From Boletus sp. NGJ (taxonomy: Eukaryota > Basidiomycota > Agaricomycetes > Boletales > Boletaceae): a stretch of 34,250 nt of DNA. The first letter of the stretch is position 1. Each line of letters opens with the position of its first letter. Under the pieces are notes generated by a model, which made no database searches, was not told the origin of the DNA, and was given only the letters and a program-made list of their open reading frames with translations. Location: contig JAGTXK010000191.1 in NCBI GenBank assembly GCA_019096195.1, positions 1 through 34,250 of the forward strand, written 5' to 3'. A program made the translations under genes and the position numbers. This document shows, one piece after another, positions 10,521 to 21,336 of the stretch.

Positions 10521-10724
10521 CTCATCTGAGACCTCCCATTCATCCAACTTAGTCTGACCAGTACTGTCATCAGAGACAGTGGGGACCTCCTGGTTTATGA
10601 GATACTAGTAGCCTGAGGTACAAAGGAAGACCTTCATCTTGAGGGCCCAAACTAAGTAGTTGGAGCCAGTGAGGATGAGAGCAGAGGTGGCAAAAGAAGA
10701 CAAGATTTCCTTGGTGGAAGACAT
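10516..10724 (-). pseudogene. Copia gag, N-terminal part
   Basis: Start of the Copia Gag. Translation from the ATG at 10722-10724 gives a typical N-terminus with LTGSNYLVWALKMKVFL, matching the 'L.G.NY..W' opening of UBN2/DUF4219-type Gag proteins. A TAG at 10605-10607 (codon 40) interrupts it, and the same frame continues to the Gypsy insertion point. The downstream half is at 3561-4104. Gag would build the cytoplasmic virus-like particle. This copy cannot, because of the stop and the insertion. Confidence 0.7.
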
Positions 10725-10964
10725 TGTATGTGATCTGGGATAGAGCATTAGTTCCAGTAAGGGTGAAAAGTAAAAATAGGCAGTGTAGATCGCACTATCA
10801 ATAACTAGAGCTCAGAACACAGGGACAGAGTCTTCTGATAGGGTAATGCATCTGATTGCTTAATGTTCTGGTGGTGTAGGCACAGGAACACAACTCATCA
10901 CTATTTGATTGAATTTGGAATTAGAATTGGTTTAAAATTGGATTAGAATTAGGATTGCTAAGCC

Positions 10965-11166
10965 ACTATGGAAGCACTATGTATACTATGGCATCACTAT
11001 GACCACTATGAAAGTACTATGAGTGTACTATAAAATACTATGGACCACTATGGAAGTACTATGAGAATACTATGACAGACTATGGCCACACTATGAACAG
11101 ACTATGAGACACTGTCATAGTACTATCAAACCACTATCCAGTTAGACCCTCACTATGAGCACTATG
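10965..11166. repeat. degenerate ACTATG repeat tract
   Basis: About 15 exact copies of ACTATG and three near copies in 202 bp, spaced irregularly (roughly 9-20 bp) and separated by varying short spacers. This is not a simple microsatellite. The motif reads CATAGT in the orientation of the Copia element. Confidence 0.8.
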
Positions 11167-11178
11167 TTACTGTCCAGT

Positions 11179-11198
11179 ACTGTCCAGCACTGGACAGT
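11179..11198. repeat. perfect short inverted repeat (9-bp arms, 2-bp loop)
   Basis: ACTGTCCAG-CA-CTGGACAGT directly after the ACTATG tract. A second ACTGTCCAG half lies just upstream near 11169. It could be a protein-binding palindrome or a decayed terminator. The role is unknown. Confidence 0.6.
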
Positions 11199-11765
11199 TA
11201 GTCCTGTTTTTACTGATGCTTGACAACAGATTCAGTGGAATAGAGAGAGACATGCTCAAGCATGATCTCCAGATCAGTGTCAGTCAGCTCAATACACAAG
11301 AGGCCACCTATTTACAACACACCAAAGTACATCATGCAAGGATGGAGGGATTATTCTTGAGAGTACTTGACATCCTTGCATGAGCTGCACAACCAACATT
11401 GGGAAAGACCAAAACAGATGGCATTTTAAGGATGGAAATACTACCAGTACATAACCACATGGCATATGACACAGATGAAACAAAACACTTGTTCAATGAG
11501 CAGGAAATCTAGAAAGTGACCAGATGATTTAGAGAGTGCCCAATGATGGGGAGTAGGGGGATGTTAATTGTGTTAAGAAGCTCTAAGGACATATAGTATC
11601 AGTATGCAGCCAAAACAAACAGTTTACAGTAAGGACAAGCTACCGTAAGTATCTATAATTGAGAAAACTTGTATGCTTCATATCATAAGAAGGAAAAAGA
11701 AAAGTAGAAGAAACAGACCTGCCAGGGTGGTATACAGTATCATGTACTTACAAAATTCAAATCAC

Positions 11766-12641
11766 TTACAAACCAGGATTTTCTAACTTTACAGGGCCCA
11801 AAAAGATGTTTCAAAATGTATTCATGTTAGTTGATATTATATCAAAATATTTTGAGGGCACTTAAAACATTATGTTTTGTGCTCAAATAGGATGTTTCAC
11901 ATTACTTAATATTATCACCTAACTTTTCTACTGTACATTAGAAAATATAAAAAGATACCTTAAAGTAATTTCAAAATGTAACAATATTAGATTATCTGTT
12001 GTGAGCTTATAAAATATTAGTTTTTGGATGCCTATATTATATTAACTAATGAAAACTTATTTTCACATACTTAAAATATTAAGTTTTCGGCACTACAAAA
12101 CTAGTTAGGATAATTTAATATTATAAATTTGCGAAAAGGTGTCGGGACACGCAGTTGGCATGGACCGCCCACTGAGTGCCTAAGGAAGCGGCTGCTGAGA
12201 GCCTATGGAGATGGGTTAGTCAGCCACTTGAGAGTCCATGAAGGGTTAGTACCTAGAAATGAATCCATCAAATGTACGGTTTGGATTAGAAAACTGACCA
12301 GGTGGGACTTAACTCAATTTTGGTGATGACTCAAATGTCAGGGAGGTGACATGCTCAGAACGGATAAGGAGGGGAACCCAGAGAGCCCGTGAGGGTGGCT
12401 AGTACCTAGAATTGATACGTAGGGCATTGATTTCAAAAGGAAGTAAATTGGGGACGACTTGAGTGTCGGAGATGTGACATACTCATATTGAGCAGCGAAC
12501 AGGGTGAACCATGACAGAGAATACATTTTCTTATACTACTGTACAGTGGGTATCCATGTCCTAAAAAATAATAAGTATATGAAAGTGATTACACAAGTGA
12601 AAAATACCTTTATCACTACACACTTTGAGTGGGTACTTCTT
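11766..12641 (+). repeat. left 876-bp terminal inverted repeat
   Basis: Inverted match to 33281-34156 with 15 mismatches by hand count, about 11 at CpG positions. The outer ~370 bp is very AT-rich and carries at least seven copies of an AATATTA-like motif, as in subterminal repeats of large DNA transposons. The inner half contains GGACCGCCCACTGAGTGCC and ends in GGGTACTTCTT. The end of a minus-strand gene lies in the innermost 26 bp. Confidence 0.93.
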
Positions 12642-13424
12642 TCCATTCCCCAGGTAATTTACAATCATGCTCCTCTTTAATCCAATGATAAACACCCCAT
12701 ATGAAATGATGTGAAGTAGAGCTAACATACCATGAGAATGAATTGCCTTGTGGTGAGTTATTGAAGCCAGATAGAGTTGCAGCACAGCTGCGAAGCGATG
12801 ACCAATTGCCTGACTGACTGTATGCAGGATAGTGGGCAAGAAGCTTTGAGCCCTGCTGCAAGCTGCAAGCTAGATGATTTAGATTACAAGCAGAAGCGGA
12901 AAACTTCAACAGCTCACCTCAGTAGTGGAGAGTAAAGCTGCTGTGAAATCCTGGGGCATGCGGGCAGGTATATTAGTGCAGTCCAGTGCTGATCATATTG
13001 CACTCTCGACATGAAGGTCAACATTGTCGGAGAGGGCTGTATCAAGCTTCTCAAGTTCATCTTCTAAAGTACAAGCAGCGTGAACAATTCATTGGATTGT
13101 TTTGCAAAGTTCACTTGATGAGCAGGTTTCAGAATGAGGGTGAGGAGTGGTGGGAGAAGACATTTGGATGCCCGCTAGCGGTGGCAAGAGGACAGGTGTG
13201 GTAGGAGGAGACATCGAGACATCTACTAGCGGTGGAGAGACATGTGGCGGTGTGAATGGTAGAGCATTGCTGATGAGTGACAGGCCCACTTCAGGGGTAA
13301 CATCACTAGGACTAAGACGATAACCAATGGAATCGTGCAGTTGGCTATTGTGTGAACTGGGGTAGCAACGATAAGGCAGATAGTGTGCTGGATACATGTC
13401 AGGAGAAGACTTGGCTAGTTTCAT
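12616..13424 (-). pseudogene. unrecognised proline-rich/helical protein gene next to left TIR
   Basis: I do not recognise the family. A coherent model runs from ATG 13424 (33 bp after an in-frame TAA) through exon 1 (13424-12918), a 48-nt intron 12870-12917 (GTGAGC...CTAG), exon 2 (12869-12731), a 56-nt intron 12675-12730 and a short last exon. The product would be about 215 residues: a Pro/Ser-rich first half with a repeat of the type PPLxxxxMSxPTTP, a helical acidic part (TLEDELEKLDTALSDNVDL), and a C-terminus (EEHDCKLPGEWKEVPTQSV) whose stop at 12616-12618 lies inside the TIR. Two in-frame TGAs (13089 and 12993) break it. Both fit CGA to TGA. Function unknown. Confidence 0.5.
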
Positions 13425-14068
13425 GGCTACAGTATGTATAACAATGTCCAGGTTTTATGCCACCAGGCCAACCCACTGCAGTTCATGACATCGGTGGCCA
13501 TTTGCATGAAAGAAGGCTCAGTGAAGAATAAAAAGCGTACACCAATGACATACCTCGGTTAAGGGGTCTAGATCGAAAATGAATGTTGAAATTGGAAATG
13601 AACGTCGAAATCGTTGTTACCCTATTTCTAGCCTTGACAATTAAGTCCATACATTTATTAGCTCTACCTATTCTGCCTTCAGTCAGTAGTCTCACCAAAA
13701 TGGTCGCTCCTGTGAGTTGCAGGTATATTGCTAGTTGTCTCGACACTGACCAGCGTTAGAACTCCACTTCCCATGGTAATACCACTGAACTTCTGTGCAA
13801 CAAAGAGCAGACTCTGCATCTCCTGGTACCCACCACACCACTCTTTTAATTACCTTTCTAATTTCAACACAGATAGAAGGGTGGGTGTTCAGAGCCCTTA
13901 AAGAAGTGACTACCATCCTGTTTGCCATTGTGATGCTAGGGGTAGCTTGCAAGTTGGTGAAATGGGGGCTGCAGGTAATTATCGAAGCCCTTTGTCAGTC
14001 TTTTTGTGTTGTTTGGTGCACCTCGCGAGTGTCACTGCCCCTAAGAACATCAGTATCATATACAAGCA
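13425..14068. other. no supportable gene
   Basis: Short open frames exist on both strands (for example minus 13731-13952), but none shows a domain or a convincing splice model. It may hold the upstream region of the gene ending at 12616. Confidence 0.35.
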
Positions 14069-15050
14069 TGCCCATCACTACCTAGATCTGCAGCACCTTG
14101 GGCAGAAGCAACGATAATGGCGATTACAGCTGGGCATTGTCTAGTACAATGATTAGATACCTTCAAACATATTTAAAAATGAGTCAAGCCTACATCCAAG
14201 GGCAGAGAGATCCCACACGTTCCTGAGCAGGTAGTGACCTACAGGTAAGCCCTTGAACCCGTTTGAGGTAGAAAGCTATGGAAAACAAGAGGTGGGACAT
14301 ACTCCAAACAATAACCCAATGATGACAGATGACAATACCAGCATCTACCCTCCGCTACCAATTGTTAGGACTGAAAACGTAAGCTACGTACCCTAACAAC
14401 CTTGAACTTTCATTAGAGGGAATAATAACAGAAAACGTAAAGTTCATACCGGGAAGATGATGAGTATATGATAATGAGTATAATAAGTTCATTAATCATT
14501 TACATCACAATGTTTGTAATCTCGCTGCATTCGCAATTCAGAAGAGAACTTGCAAGTCTTGCTGCCTACCACTATATCTACGGATTACATGGTAAAGTGG
14601 AGTACATGGTAGTTGTGGATGAAGAAGAAAAAGTCTTACCTAACATGATGGTTGGACCGTTATTGTGAATTGAACTCAGTCCGGGCGACGCCAGCGTGGC
14701 GCAGTCATGTGAGGTGTAACTCAGTTCACTTTATCAACCTGGTGATTTCTCACGACTACTCTTTTTCGCACTTTCCCATCATCCCCCACATTGTAATGTA
14801 CCCTCTCAAATTGAGCATGAAGTAGTATCCTAATTGTCAATCACAAAAGCATTTACCTTTTTGATTGTACATGTACTCCCCTTTACATCATCGCCTACGT
14901 TACTTCATCTACCCTTTTATGTCTGAAGAATAAGTAGTATCTTAATGAATAGATCATGCAAGCTAATTAGTCTAACAGGACAAAGATCTCGCCCGCCCAC
15001 ATCATTTCAATGTATCCTATCAAGTTGTAACTCTTTTGTTAGGAGATCTC
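14069..15050 (+). repeat. inverted repeat pair A, left arm
   Basis: Inverted match to 24607-25635. It includes an LTR-like segment 14363-14977 with ends TGTTAG/CTAACA, read on the minus strand. It ends at its outer side with the first ~60 bp of the Tnp2 coding region in reverse. That marks this arm as a truncated duplicate of the transposase flank. It lacks about 60 bp present in the right arm near its inner end. Confidence 0.88.
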
Positions 15051-15149
15051 GACGCATGTATTCTGAGCTATTGTTGCTTCAGACAATAAACTGTACAAGG
15101 GCTCTGCATTTATAGTCAGCGGCTGTCCAGTACACACATTCCCAGCAAT

Positions 15150-16432
15150 ATGTTTTCTCTTGGAGCATCTATCGAAACTTACAAACTCGATTTTAGTCTC
15201 TCTGGTCACGAGGATGCCATACTATGCATGGCCGTGTCAGGCAATGGCAATCTACTTGCAAGTGGAGGTGAGTAAATGATTATCCCCAATATTTGGGAAT
15301 GTACCACTGTTGATTGCTATCTTCAGGCATAGACAGATTGTGGGTGTGGGACCTACCGAGGCAAGTTCAAGTGAAGAAACCAAGCCAAATGCGAAACCCT
15401 AGGGATCCTGTAACGTGCATCTGTTGGCTGACTCGCAAAGACAATGTCCAGGAAACCCTTTGTGCGGGGACTGGCTTGGAGTACATTGTCATATGGAGGC
15501 AGCATGCTCGATGCCATGTCAGAGTTTGACGAACTGTGGTTGAGGAGAATTGGTAATGGCGAGGAAATCATGTCGCTCACATGTGAGACTTTCAAGGGCA
15601 ATCCCCATCTCATAACATTGATGCATGGCAAACAGGTTCAACTCTGGACCATGGATTCCAAGTACCATCTATCAAATATCTTCAGTGTTGAGCTAGTGAC
15701 TACCATACCATGGGCTTCTTGTTTCCTTGGCGGTGATGTTATGGTATTTGGGATGTATGATGGAGAAATGTAAATTGATGGCACCTGTATATGATGTATC
15801 ATCTGATCAACAATCTCATTCTTCTAGTCACACCCTTCAGAGCAAAGATAGCACCTTGATAGGGACGCAATCTACTGGATGAATGATGTATGTATCATAA
15901 ACTTACCCTCTATCATGATTAATCGTTTCACAGCGGGGGGTTGCGGTAGATTCCGCTTGTAACTATTTTGTCATCGATAATGTGATGACAGGTTATAGTC
16001 TACATCGGTTGGATGATGTAGCATGTGTCCAGATGTACGACACAAAACCCACGAAAACGTTTCCTAAACAAGTTGTATTTGGCGAAGCCGGTCAAAGGAT
16101 CATTGGTGGGGGAGAAGATGGCAAAGCCTACATTTTCCACAAGGCGAGCGGCACTCTACTCCAGGTGTTGCAGCATTCCACTACAGGACTGTGCTCAAAT
16201 GATAGTGGTAAGCTCTAGCCACGTACATTGCTCTATTCTGATGAAGCCGAAGGCTTTTGAAGGGAATACATACTATTGGATCACAACTGCAACCTCTAGC
16301 CCCGAGAATAATCCTAAAATCAGCATCTGGAAGAAGCCTATTCCATCAGTCAAACAACTTTCCAAACCACGTACTTTGTCAATCTGCTATTGTGACAGCC
16401 ACGCAAATTTTGGTCCATGTGTTGGCGATTGA
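15150..16432 (+). pseudogene. WD40-repeat protein
   Basis: WD40 beta-propeller scaffold protein. Exon 1 (15150-15267) encodes a clear first blade, FSLSGHEDAILCMAVSGNGN. A 59-nt intron (GTGAGT...CTTCAG, 15268-15326) joins in phase to GIDRLWVWDL. Later blades include LCAGTGLEYIVIWRQ, LITLMHGKQVQLWTMDS, YFVIDNVMTGYSLHRLDD, PKQVVFGEAGQRIIGGGEDG and a last WITTATSSPENNPKISIWKK. It belongs to a basidiomycete WD40 family often found in multiple copies. Breaks: a frameshift near 15505, a TGA at 15880-15882 and a frame change near 16205. A second intron is 15770-15827. It starts ~100 bp from repeat arm A and converges with the SPT5-like gene. Confidence 0.72.
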
Positions 16433-16757
16433 GCATAATTGCAGTACTCATCTCACAAACCATGGTGAGCATACTTCTGGTTCATTGATGACGACTAAGC
16501 ATGTTAATCAGTGGGGCTCTGACATTGTCAATAAGCAACATACAGGGTTTATGGTACAACACTCCATGACGGGGGGATCTAGAGAAGGAGACCCAAATCG
16601 CCAGCCATAACATACAATTGTATAGGGAAGAAGTGCAGTGACATGGCAAGTGAGGTGTAAATTTCGTACTTTTGTAGCTCAATGATATGCATGTCTGGAA
16701 TGACATTATGAATATAACTTCTCAACGTATAGGTTAATAGTGAGACCAGGTACATTA

Positions 16758-19700
16758 TTATGAGGAGAAAGGAATGGCTAGACAGATATCCGCTGCATCC
16801 AATACAACCTTGCTTCTTTGCATAGCGGCTATGGCTGCGACCTCTGCCTTCTTCTCCTTCCTTATCCACCTCAGCACTTTGCAAAAGGTACCTTTCAAGT
16901 CCCCTTGCAAAACCAGCACGTATTGATCCTTGGATGTAGAACTGGCAGGGTCCAGCAGATACGTGGGCACATGGTGGTCCTCTAGCTTTGCACCCGCATG
17001 GTTACTGAGAAACGGAAAGACACACAGAACCGAGAGGTGCTGGCCCATCTTTGTTGGCGAAGCGATTCGGAGCCATTTGCATGATTCGTTTACTGTAGTT
17101 GCCCCCATGGTACACAGCACTGATGTTGAAACACAGCGCAAATTGTGAGAAATCACAGAATGAGTTGTCAAATAGCCACCCAATGCAACCTACACAATCA
17201 ATTAGGCATAAAGTAAACAATGCGTCATGATGCATCACCTTTGTTGATCAATGTCTCAACAGGTGCTGAATGGTCCTGCGCAGTGATGCTCCAAGCAGAA
17301 TCTTGTGCAAAATCTTCATCAGGGTTAGGAGTCGGTGGAGGGGTTACAGCACGAGGCACCAGATCTTCGCGTCTGTAAGACCTCGCTACAACCCTTCGAA
17401 ATTCCTCCAACAGTGGGCCTTGCAAACGAGCACCATTTAAGAGAAGACCACACCTATTTTTGATTAAAAACAGAGGTGGTGGAGTAGTAGAAATGCAACC
17501 TACTCGGTAGCCAAGTGCTCATTCTTCACTTCGAAGCTGTAATAATTAGATAGTGATACTACACTCCTGGTGTGACTGTAGGAGTGCAGAGTCGCTTGGA
17601 AGCCTTTTCTCTCTCCGTGTATTATCCATACAGTATGACCAATGACATGTGGGAATGGCAATGAGAACTGGGCGAATCTAATGCACAGCAGGGATGAGAA
17701 TGACCACCTGTGTAACAATCAGTAGATTCTCGTCAAAAGAGTAAACTGGAGCTCACTGCACGAGCGTTCACTTCAAAGATGAGCTGTACCTCTGCTTTTT
17801 GGACGTCCACATCTTTTACAAGGCTGATGAGACCACGATGCATTCCCCGTACGACCTGCAACATATCGCCAACGCTAACGTCGTAACCCCTATCCTTCAT
17901 GTAGGAGAGGATACCCTCCAGCTTAGATATCTTCACCTCTGTCCTTGCACAGAAGGACCAGTTTAGCCTCATTTTCTGTTTTCGCCTTGTCCTGGTGCTG
18001 AGGAGCAAGTGCAGGTATATTTATGAACACCCACATCCACCTATCTCCTTCGAAGCTCTCTAACGTCCCTTGCCACCCTTGGTATTTTCCACAGATGATG
18101 TCAACCAGATCACCCTGCATCCACTTATTGAAGGCAGGGGGGGAGGGAGCACTTGTGCGACGTCAAGACACGGCTGAGCAGATGTAGCAGATGCCACATG
18201 TTGAGGTAAGTAGGACTCCAGAAATGTGATGGGAACCACAATCTATATCAAGAATGAGCATTTCTTCGGATGGAGGACACAAAGACTCACTATGTTGTTG
18301 AGTTCAACCAAGACAGTTGCATCGTGTTCACTCGGGACTGAGTACATATCCAGTGGATCCGCGATGAACGCCAGCAATCACCCGGATATTGTCACCAGTT
18401 CTGAATATACAACGGACATCCACGAGCAGCAACGTGCATCCAGGTAAACCCAAGTTGCAGGGTGATATAGCAACAGTGGAGTTTTTGAATTCAATGGAGA
18501 CCACGGTCGTTCTCAACCCCACAAGGGGACCGTTGATTGGGTGCACAAGATCGCCCTCTTTCCAGAATCTGGTGGAGAACACATGATATGTCTGTTGGAT
18601 CAGCGATGAATCAACTTGAGCAGCGGCATGAAGTGCGATACGATCCGGATGGGGTGTGTCAACAATTTCCAATGAAGATTGGCGAAGAGAACGGCGAAGA
18701 AGCCCATGAAAGTAGAATTCCCTGTGACATTTTACGATCCCTGAGCTGCCTTCTACAGGAACAACTGTAAGATGCTTTTGCATGGCCTTGGCTTCGTCAA
18801 AGAGCTTCCATTGACGAAGGTGAGGTTCTGGGTTTTCAATGACATTGTCGTATGGACATCGACAAGGTACTACAAGAACATCACAATGATCAGCATCAGC
18901 AGCATGAACATACCCGATATCGTCTTTGTAAAGCCCTCACAAGATTCGCACCCAAGATCCTGGGCGAACAGATTCATCAGATGGTTGTAAAAAGACCTGA
19001 TCATCCTTGGATAGGAGAACAATGCTCCAGATGATAGCCTTGTGCGATGGTGGGCAACAGGAATAAATGTGCCGGGGGCTGAGGGCTTCGACATATACCT
19101 TGTGCAGAATCATTGGAACTTGCTGACACCGTAGACCACGGTCCTCCAACATGGTATGACAGAATTTCATTATGTTTACTGGGGCAAGGGAAACATAATA
19201 AGTGAGAAATCCGATAATAAAATGAGCCACTCACTGGTGCTGAAATCAATGACAAATATTCTTTCATTGATTGGGCCCGGATTAAGTATGGGCGAAAGAT
19301 CTGCACCCAACTGTTCTTGTGAGGGCGGCGGCAAGGGCCACTCGTACCAATTGATGACTTGCTCAATTTGTCGAGCATACGACACCCGTCCAGCCGGAAG
19401 AATGGGCCCAGCTGAAACTTGTTGGACACTTTCAGACTCATCAAACTCATCCTCCTCCTCTTCATCCCCTTCTGACACAGCGACATCTAGAAAAATAGAT
19501 GTTGTTCGACGGCGCTTTGTTCCTGTCCGACGGCGTTTCAATGGTCGACGTGACTCAGCTTCAGTGCTGCGGGTACGGACTAAGGAGCAGGGGTGGGAGC
19601 GAGCAATGAAACTGCACGAGGCTGCGATTGAAACTCCCAGGGATGACATGATGTCTTCAACAACTTGGATGGCTGGAGGCTTCTGTGGTGCCACTGAATC

Positions 19701-19868
19701 ATCACCTGCAAGCAGATCAACATCATCAGTGTCCGTTGAGGAGGCATCAAAAACAGCATTGAAGGTTTCGTGCCATTCTTTGTAAACAAACTCCTCGCTG
19801 AATGTCTTCTCCATGGTTGACATGAGGGCAGGGAATTTGAAGACACCTAAGGCCCAGTCCCATACCAC
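16758..19868 (-). pseudogene. SPT5-like NGN-KOW protein
   Basis: Relative of the transcription elongation factor SPT5, which binds RNA polymerase II through an NGN domain and KOW motifs. Order: an acidic N-terminus (FLDVAVSEGDEEEEDEFDES) after a basic KRRRTGTKRRR stretch; an NGN-like part (HKVYVEALSPRHIYSCC) after a 56-nt intron 19179-19234; KOW-like motifs WVRIL*GLYKDDIGYV, TGDNIRVIAGVHRGSTGYV, QGDLVDIICGKYQGWQGT, VGDMLQVVRGMHRGL, and a C-terminal QGDLKGTFCKVLRW. A TGA (18937-18939) falls in the first KOW where Arg is expected, and a one-base shift lies near 18345. Further introns occur in 16.9-18.3 kb. Genuine SPT5 is single-copy and essential. This one looks like a diverged, transposon-borne paralogue and is not expected to function. 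Confidence 0.72.
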
Positions 19869-20085
19869 CCTCCAAGCAGAAGGATTCTGTTGAAGGGAAT
19901 GGCAAACTGCCTAAATGATTCATCAGTTCCACTCCAGGAATCTGGTATTGCCCTGGACTACCTTGTAGTGGTAAGGTAGCATTCGAAGTCACAGAAGAAG
20001 TACCCTCTGCATCAGAGGGTGGTGGCAGAATGTCCACAGATACACCTACATTTCCTTCAATGCCATGGGAAGGGAGATACTGACA

Positions 20086-20415
20086 CTATGCACCCTGAGA
20101 GCAGCATTGGTGCACATGAACAGCCGCTTCGAGTTCTTCAAAGGCTATGAGACCCTCATCAGTGAGGGTGTCAACGACCTCTAGCCATTCCTTGAACTGA
20201 ATATCGTCCAGTTCCAACACGAGGAGCTGGAAAAAACATATAGTAGTGATCTCCTTCCCTACAAGAGGCTTCAACAGGGCGAGAGCGGGAATGGTGATCA
20301 AGGAGAGTGAAATTTGGAAACGATGATTGGGCGACATATTGTAACTGAGACAGATGGGAAGGGGTGGTGAACAATGATGGTCTACCGCTTTGTTACTACA
20401 CAACAACAAAAACAA
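20086..20415 (-). CDS. small unknown ORF
   Basis: Open frame of about 80-109 codons, with an internal ATG giving MSPNHRFQ. The readable core is LKPLVGKEITTICFFQLL followed by an acidic helical end (EWLEVVDTLTDEGLIAFEEL). This composition recurs in short basidiomycete hypothetical proteins as far as I recall, but I cannot name a domain. It lies just upstream of the SPT5-like gene on the same strand and may be its neighbour or a lost 5' exon set. Function unknown. Confidence 0.35.
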   Translation of the reverse strand: MFLLLCSNKAVDHHCSPPLPICLSYNMSPNHRFQISLSLITIPALALLKPLVGKEITTICFFQLLVLELDDIQFKEWLEVVDTLTDEGLIAFEELEAAVHVHQCCSQGA

Positions 20416-20683
20416 ACAATTTAGTTCAATGCACCGTGGTCGATCATGACTCTCCCATCCTCGAACAGTGTGTTATCTTGTAGGCATTTTGTTGTCCCAT
20501 GAGTGATTAAGCCTGTCGCACCAAGGAGACATTAATGAGTCACTATTATAATTAGTGCTATCAACAACATACGCAAGGAAAATTGAACCTAAGTGTACAC
20601 ACCATAGTCTACTATCAATCTTGTTATCAGAATTTACAATGTGTATCACAATGAAGCAATAGGTTCATGCGACGAGCCTTTTG
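20416..20683. other. no supportable gene
   Basis: AT-rich spacer between the small minus-strand ORF and repeat arm B. I see no coding signal or repeat. Confidence 0.4.
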
Positions 20684-20953
20684 ACTACTAACTACAACAT
20701 TTATGATGTACAGGTCTACAAAATTGCTGAGTGGGAGTACTACATAGCGGTTGCGGATGAAGAAGGAAAAGCCTTACCTAATACAGTCATCAGATTGTTA
20801 TTGTGAATTGAACTCAGTCCAGGTGGTGCCACAGCACATCACGTGAAGTACAACTCAGTTCACTTTATCAATCCAGCGATTTCTCATGGGTATCCTTTTC
20901 TGCCTTTACATCGTCGCATACACAATCGTAGTAACCACTCACCATGTATCTAT
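20684..20953 (+). repeat. inverted repeat pair B, left arm (270 bp)
   Basis: Inverted match to 29824-30093 with no net indel (coordinates sum to 50,777). It contains the ~152-bp core shared with repeat pair A (20734-20885). Confidence 0.88.
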
Positions 20954-21336
20954 GCTATCTAATACTTATAAATGGATAATCGGTATGTGTTGTTATTACT
21001 GTTGACAAAAGCCTAAATCAATGATCAAACAGACAAGCCACCCTCCCACTCAGCAGCTGGCGTTCATGTGCACAGTCAGAGGTCATCTATAAGCTCCCTA
21101 CCTATATTCTACTGATGCCTGCTACCCAAAACAAACCCATTCACCACTCACCATTCGCCACATCTACTGAAGTTGTGATTCACAACCAAGACCGTTTTGG
21201 CATCGGCATTGCCAAGTGACCAGTTGGCAACCAGCCTCATTGTATGTATGCCAACTATTCTGTTTTACCTCACCAGATTTAGTAGTACATGACCCAATGC
21301 TTAATACATTTTGTACACGGATGCAGTTACTCTATA
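20954..21336. other. no supportable gene
   Basis: Spacer between repeat arm B and the 3' end of the GRGGYNL gene. I see no open frame with coding character. Confidence 0.4.

Larger units (their letters stand above)
2164..10724 (-). mobile_element. Ty1/Copia retrotransposon remnant split by the Gypsy insertion
   Basis: A Copia-type element in minus orientation, of which gag and the start of pol (protease) can be read. Its gag start is at 10724. The frame runs left to 10516, is interrupted by the complete Gypsy element, and resumes in frame at 4104 once one copy of the 5-bp target duplication is removed. No integrase, RT or RNase H can be recognised to the left of 2164, so the element is truncated or decayed at its 3' side. 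Neither LTR could be defined. Confidence 0.75.
10725..11765. other. Copia leader/degenerate DNA without genes
   Basis: Between Copia gag and the left TIR I find no coding region. The proximal part is presumably Copia leader or LTR, but the partner LTR is missing, so it cannot be defined. It holds the ACTATG tract and a short hairpin, listed separately. Confidence 0.5.

Noticed and set aside
12129-12326. plus-strand open frame in the left TIR, mirrored at 33596-33793
   Set aside because: Also a by-product of TIR duplication. No recognisable protein feature.
12338-12526. minus-strand open frame repeated in the right TIR at 33396-33608
   Set aside because: Present twice only because it lies in the TIRs. 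No domain, and start and composition are not convincing for a gene.
14590-14770. tRNA-like or SINE-like pol III signals (TGGCGCAGT resembling an A box, AGTTCGATTC on the other arm resembling a B box)
   Set aside because: The boxes lie on opposite strands or at wrong spacing, and the A-box-like part is not kept in repeat arms B.
19001-19486. 161-codon minus-strand frame overlapping the SPT5-like gene, and its 209-codon plus-strand counterpart
   Set aside because: Both are other-frame readings of the acidic/basic N-terminal coding region, which has the spliced, motif-bearing frame.
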